A stretch of 23,861 nt of DNA, from positions 1-23,861 of the forward strand of contig DAOOGR010000022.1 of assembly GCA_035415815.1 (NCBI GenBank). The letters are read 5' to 3'. The translations under genes were made by a program, and so were the position numbers. The notes beneath the pieces were generated by a model. That model worked only from the letters and a program-made list of their open reading frames with translations. It had not been told where the DNA came from and ran no database searches. Below, piece by piece: positions 21,562-23,861 of this stretch. This DNA is from Rectinema sp003452735 (GTDB lineage Bacteria; Spirochaetota; Spirochaetia; Treponematales; Rectinemataceae). Every line of letters starts with the position of its first letter. Within the stretch, counting starts at the first letter, position 1.

Positions 21562-21900
21562 TTAGGCTTTTATATCCTGAGCCGTAGATGAAGTGTCTGT
21601 CTGCCCTGCTTGCGAGGACGACAGGGCCTGAGCTTCTTGTGTCTCTTTTACTAGTTTTTTAGCTTCGTTTGTTTTCTTTTTCTGTGCCGACAGCTCTCGC
21701 ATGCGTTTCCATATCGAAGGAAAGAGTAAGAGCATACCAATCAGGATCCCTGCGGCGAAGGTCAATACCAACACAATCGACATTGAAGCTTGGGAAGACC
21801 ATCCGAAAAACGAAACGGTAATAGGTACGCTATTCTGTACTGCAAAGATGACGGCTAGAATAGCGACAGCAATCAGAAGAACAATGTAAAAGACTCTCAT
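21562..21900 (-). CDS. LapA-domain (DUF1049) membrane protein
   Basis: The 112-residue protein begins MRVFYIVLLIAVAILAVIFAVQN, has a short loop with PITVSFFGWSS and a second helix SMSIVLVLTFAAGILIGMLLL, followed by a basic coiled-coil-like stretch (KRMRELSAQKKKTNEAKKLV) and a Ser/Thr/Gln-rich tail. This two-helix pattern, with the NS..V.V.FF segment between, is that of the LapA/YciS family of lipopolysaccharide-assembly proteins. AAGGAGG is ideally placed before the ATG. It follows pckG after 23 bases and is probably co-transcribed with it. Role in LPS assembly is only a family association; it is not near the lpt genes. Confidence 0.85.
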   Translation of the reverse strand: MRVFYIVLLIAVAILAVIFAVQNSVPITVSFFGWSSQASMSIVLVLTFAAGILIGMLLLFPSIWKRMRELSAQKKKTNEAKKLVKETQEAQALSSSQAGQTDTSSTAQDIKA

Positions 21901-21923
21901 TTTGCCTCCTTATATGGAGTTTC

Positions 21924-23792
21924 TTAAGAAGGTCTTTGCTCTTTATTATCAATGGTATCAGATTTCCAATGCTCAGGGGCACGCCACAGGCTCGATAACA
22001 GGAGTTGCCTAACGAAGATGAGTTCTTTTGGTAGGCGTTCATAAAGCTTTACAAACAGCTCTTCATGAGAAAGGATTTCGTTCGCCCAAAGCTCGCGATC
22101 CACCGACATAAGTTCAATAAAGCGTTCCTTTGAAAAATCGAGGCCTTCCCAGTCCAAATCCTCATAGCGTGGCATCCATCCAATGGGACTTTCGATAGCA
22201 TTGGCTTTGTGGTTGGCGCGATCGACAATCCACTTAAGGACACGTATATTCTCCCCGAAACCTGGCCATATAAAATTGCCATCAGCATCCTTGCGGAACC
22301 AATTTACGCCGAATATTAGGGGTGGATTAGGGTTAGAAAGGCCGACATGCAGCCAATAATCGAAGTATGAGGCCATATTGTAGCCGCAAAATGGAAGCAT
22401 TGCAAAAGGATCTCGCCGTACAAGCCCAATTGCATTTGTAGAGGCTGCTGTGGTTTCTGAACCAAGAGTAGCTGCTAGATATACTCCATAAACCCAATTG
22501 AATGACTGATAGACTAGAGGATAGACCGTGCTTCTGCGTCCACCGAATATGAATGCCTTTATTGGTACACCTTCGTGACTATCCCAAGCCGGATCGATAG
22601 AAGGGCATTGCTGAATCGGAGCTGTAAATCTGGCGTTCGGATGGGCAGCTGGTTTTCCAGAAGCAGGATCCCATGGCTTTCCCTGCCAATCTATTAAGCC
22701 TGCAGGTGGATTCTTGGTCATGCCTTCCCACCATATATCGCCATCTGGAGTGAGAGCACAATTGGTAAAAATTGTGTTGGTTCTAATAGTAGCCATTGCA
22801 TTTGGATTGGATTTTTCGGAAGTCCCAGGGGCAACGCCAAAGAAACCTGATTCTGGATTGATGGCTCGCATTTGCCCATCTTTGCCCGGACGAACCCAAG
22901 CGATATCATCGCCTACAGTCGTAACCTTCCAACCTTCGAAAGGTTCGGGCGGAATGAGCATAGCAAAATTTGTTTTGCCGCAAGCACTCGGAAAGGCAGC
23001 AGCCACATAGGTTTTTTCATGAGATGGCGATTCAAGACCAAGTATTAGCATGTGTTCAGCCAGCCAACCCTGATCTCGCGCAATGACCGAAGCTATTCGC
23101 AGCGCGAAGCATTTCTTACCGAGAAGAGCATTGCCACCATAGCCAGAGCCATAGGACCAAATCTCCCGGGTTTCTGGAAAGTGGACAATGTACTTTGTCT
23201 GTCTATTGCAGGGCCATTGAACATCTTTTTGCCCAGGTTCGAGAGGCATGCCAACTGAATGCATACAGGGCACGAATTCGCCATTTTCTCCCAGGGCTTC
23301 GATAACTTTCCTGCCCATCCTTGTCATTATGCGCATATTGGCAACAACATAAGCAGAATCGGTTATTTCTATTCCGATGTATGAGAAGGGAGAACCCACC
23401 GGTCCCATTGAGAAGGGAATGACATACATCGTTCGACCTCGCATACAGCCTGCGAAGATCTTATTGAGAATACCCCTCATTTCGTTTGGCTCTACCCAAT
23501 TGTTGGTTGGTCCGGCATCTGATTTGTCTTTGCTGCAGATGAAAGTGCGGTCTTCTACTCGAGCGACATCGCTAGGATCCGACCTTGCTAGAAAAGAATT
23601 TGGGCGTTTTTCAGGATTAAGGGGAATAAAGGTTCCCGATGCGACTAGAGAGCGGCAAATTGTCTCATATTCTTCATCAGAACCATCGCACCAATACACC
23701 AGGTCGGGTTTGCACAATTCTTCCATAGAAGAAACCCACGAAAGAAGCTTTTCGTTTTTTACATAGGCAGGACTCATCTTAAGCGTTTTCAT
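21924..23792 (-). CDS. pckG: Phosphoenolpyruvate carboxykinase, GTP-dependent
   Basis: PEPCK interconverts oxaloacetate and PEP with GTP/GDP; in fermenters it can run toward oxaloacetate, elsewhere it drives gluconeogenesis. The 622-residue length and motifs match the GTP class: YVIPFSMGPVGSP (123-135), the substrate loop GSGYGGNALLGKKCFALR (215-232), the kinase P-loop FPSACGKTNFAML with Cys271, and RRDPFAMLPFCGYNM and NWFRKDADGNFIWPGFGENI for the nucleotide and guanine pocket. GGAG lies seven bases before the ATG. If the glcD-etfBA genes do oxidise lactate to pyruvate, PEPCK could take part in the route from there to sugars, but that link is inference. It is the first gene of a short unit with the lapA-like gene. 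Confidence 0.98.
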   Translation of the reverse strand: MKTLKMSPAYVKNEKLLSWVSSMEELCKPDLVYWCDGSDEEYETICRSLVASGTFIPLNPEKRPNSFLARSDPSDVARVEDRTFICSKDKSDAGPTNNWVEPNEMRGILNKIFAGCMRGRTMYVIPFSMGPVGSPFSYIGIEITDSAYVVANMRIMTRMGRKVIEALGENGEFVPCMHSVGMPLEPGQKDVQWPCNRQTKYIVHFPETREIWSYGSGYGGNALLGKKCFALRIASVIARDQGWLAEHMLILGLESPSHEKTYVAAAFPSACGKTNFAMLIPPEPFEGWKVTTVGDDIAWVRPGKDGQMRAINPESGFFGVAPGTSEKSNPNAMATIRTNTIFTNCALTPDGDIWWEGMTKNPPAGLIDWQGKPWDPASGKPAAHPNARFTAPIQQCPSIDPAWDSHEGVPIKAFIFGGRRSTVYPLVYQSFNWVYGVYLAATLGSETTAASTNAIGLVRRDPFAMLPFCGYNMASYFDYWLHVGLSNPNPPLIFGVNWFRKDADGNFIWPGFGENIRVLKWIVDRANHKANAIESPIGWMPRYEDLDWEGLDFSKERFIELMSVDRELWANEILSHEELFVKLYERLPKELIFVRQLLLSSLWRAPEHWKSDTIDNKEQRPS

Positions 23793-23825
23793 GAAATTAC
23801 TCCGAAGATTAAAGATATAAATGTT

Positions 23826-23831
23826 ATTATA
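23826..23831 (-). promoter_or_regulatory. Candidate -10 box for pckG
   Basis: A consensus TATAAT on the minus strand lies 33 bases before the pckG ATG. The matching -35 region (ATACAC at 17 bases) is poor and the window ends a few bases further on. Confidence 0.4.
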
Positions 23832-23861
23832 GGCTTTTTTTTTATTTTGTGTATGGGGAAG

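Noticed and set aside
1..23861. tRNA, rRNA, riboswitch, prophage, IS element or toxin-antitoxin system
   Set aside because: I looked for cloverleaf ends, transposase or integrase motifs and small paired genes on both strands and saw none; the gap at 4485-4584 cannot be assessed.

Overview
The window is about 23.9 kb of ordinary-looking bacterial chromosome (moderate GC, dense short-spaced operons, good Shine-Dalgarno sites on most genes). It carries LPS-transport genes (LptB, LptA, LptC lipoprotein), outer-membrane-type proteins and signal peptides, so the host is diderm. The mix of GTP-type PEP carboxykinase, a GlcD/Etf lactate-oxidation pair, PdxST, ThrBC and a bacterial ferritin would fit an anaerobic or fermentative diderm such as a spirochaete, but that placement is inference only. 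A run of exactly 100 N at 4485-4584 shows this is a scaffolded draft assembly.

Layout. Positions 1-3587 (minus): pyrG-lptC-lptA-lptB, with lptB running off the left edge. Positions 3764-4459 (plus): rsmG, divergent from pyrG; both appear to be transcribed from promoters so close to the ATG that their mRNAs should be leaderless or nearly so. Positions 4714-8117 (minus): thrC-thrB-ogt. Positions 8228-9421 (minus): ferritin and tag. Positions 9552-10085 (plus): a small exported beta-barrel-like protein. Positions 10342-12462 (minus): a patatin-like phospholipase with a C-terminal barrel-like domain. Positions 12767-14053 (plus): a CNNM/CorC-type CBS membrane protein. Positions 14127-15294 (minus): a CDP-alcohol phosphatidyltransferase overlapping a GtrA-like protein. 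Positions 15443-16129 (plus): an unrecognised membrane protein whose 3' end overlaps pdxT. Positions 16079-17565 (minus): pdxS-pdxT. Positions 17770-21385 (minus): a fused EtfB-EtfA protein and a GlcD-like flavoprotein, probably one lactate (or other 2-hydroxyacid) dehydrogenase/Etf complex. Positions 21562-23792 (minus): pckG and a LapA-domain membrane protein.

The most unusual signal is not a gene. A short motif, GGGACRGAGG (R = G or A; best copies extend to TGGGGACGGAGGTTT), occurs exactly 11 times, with two near copies, against a chance expectation of about 0.1 for a 10-mer with one two-fold ambiguous base searched on both strands of 23.9 kb. Nearly all copies are inside essential-looking genes (thrB, thrC, glcD, etfBA, patatin). 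They are read mostly as the peptides TSVP or TGTE, and in several cases appear to replace family residues without changing protein length. In thrB three copies sit in a tandem decapeptide expansion. One copy abuts the assembly gap. The motif could be a REP-like element, a DNA-uptake-type signal or a chromosome-architecture motif; the sequence alone does not decide.
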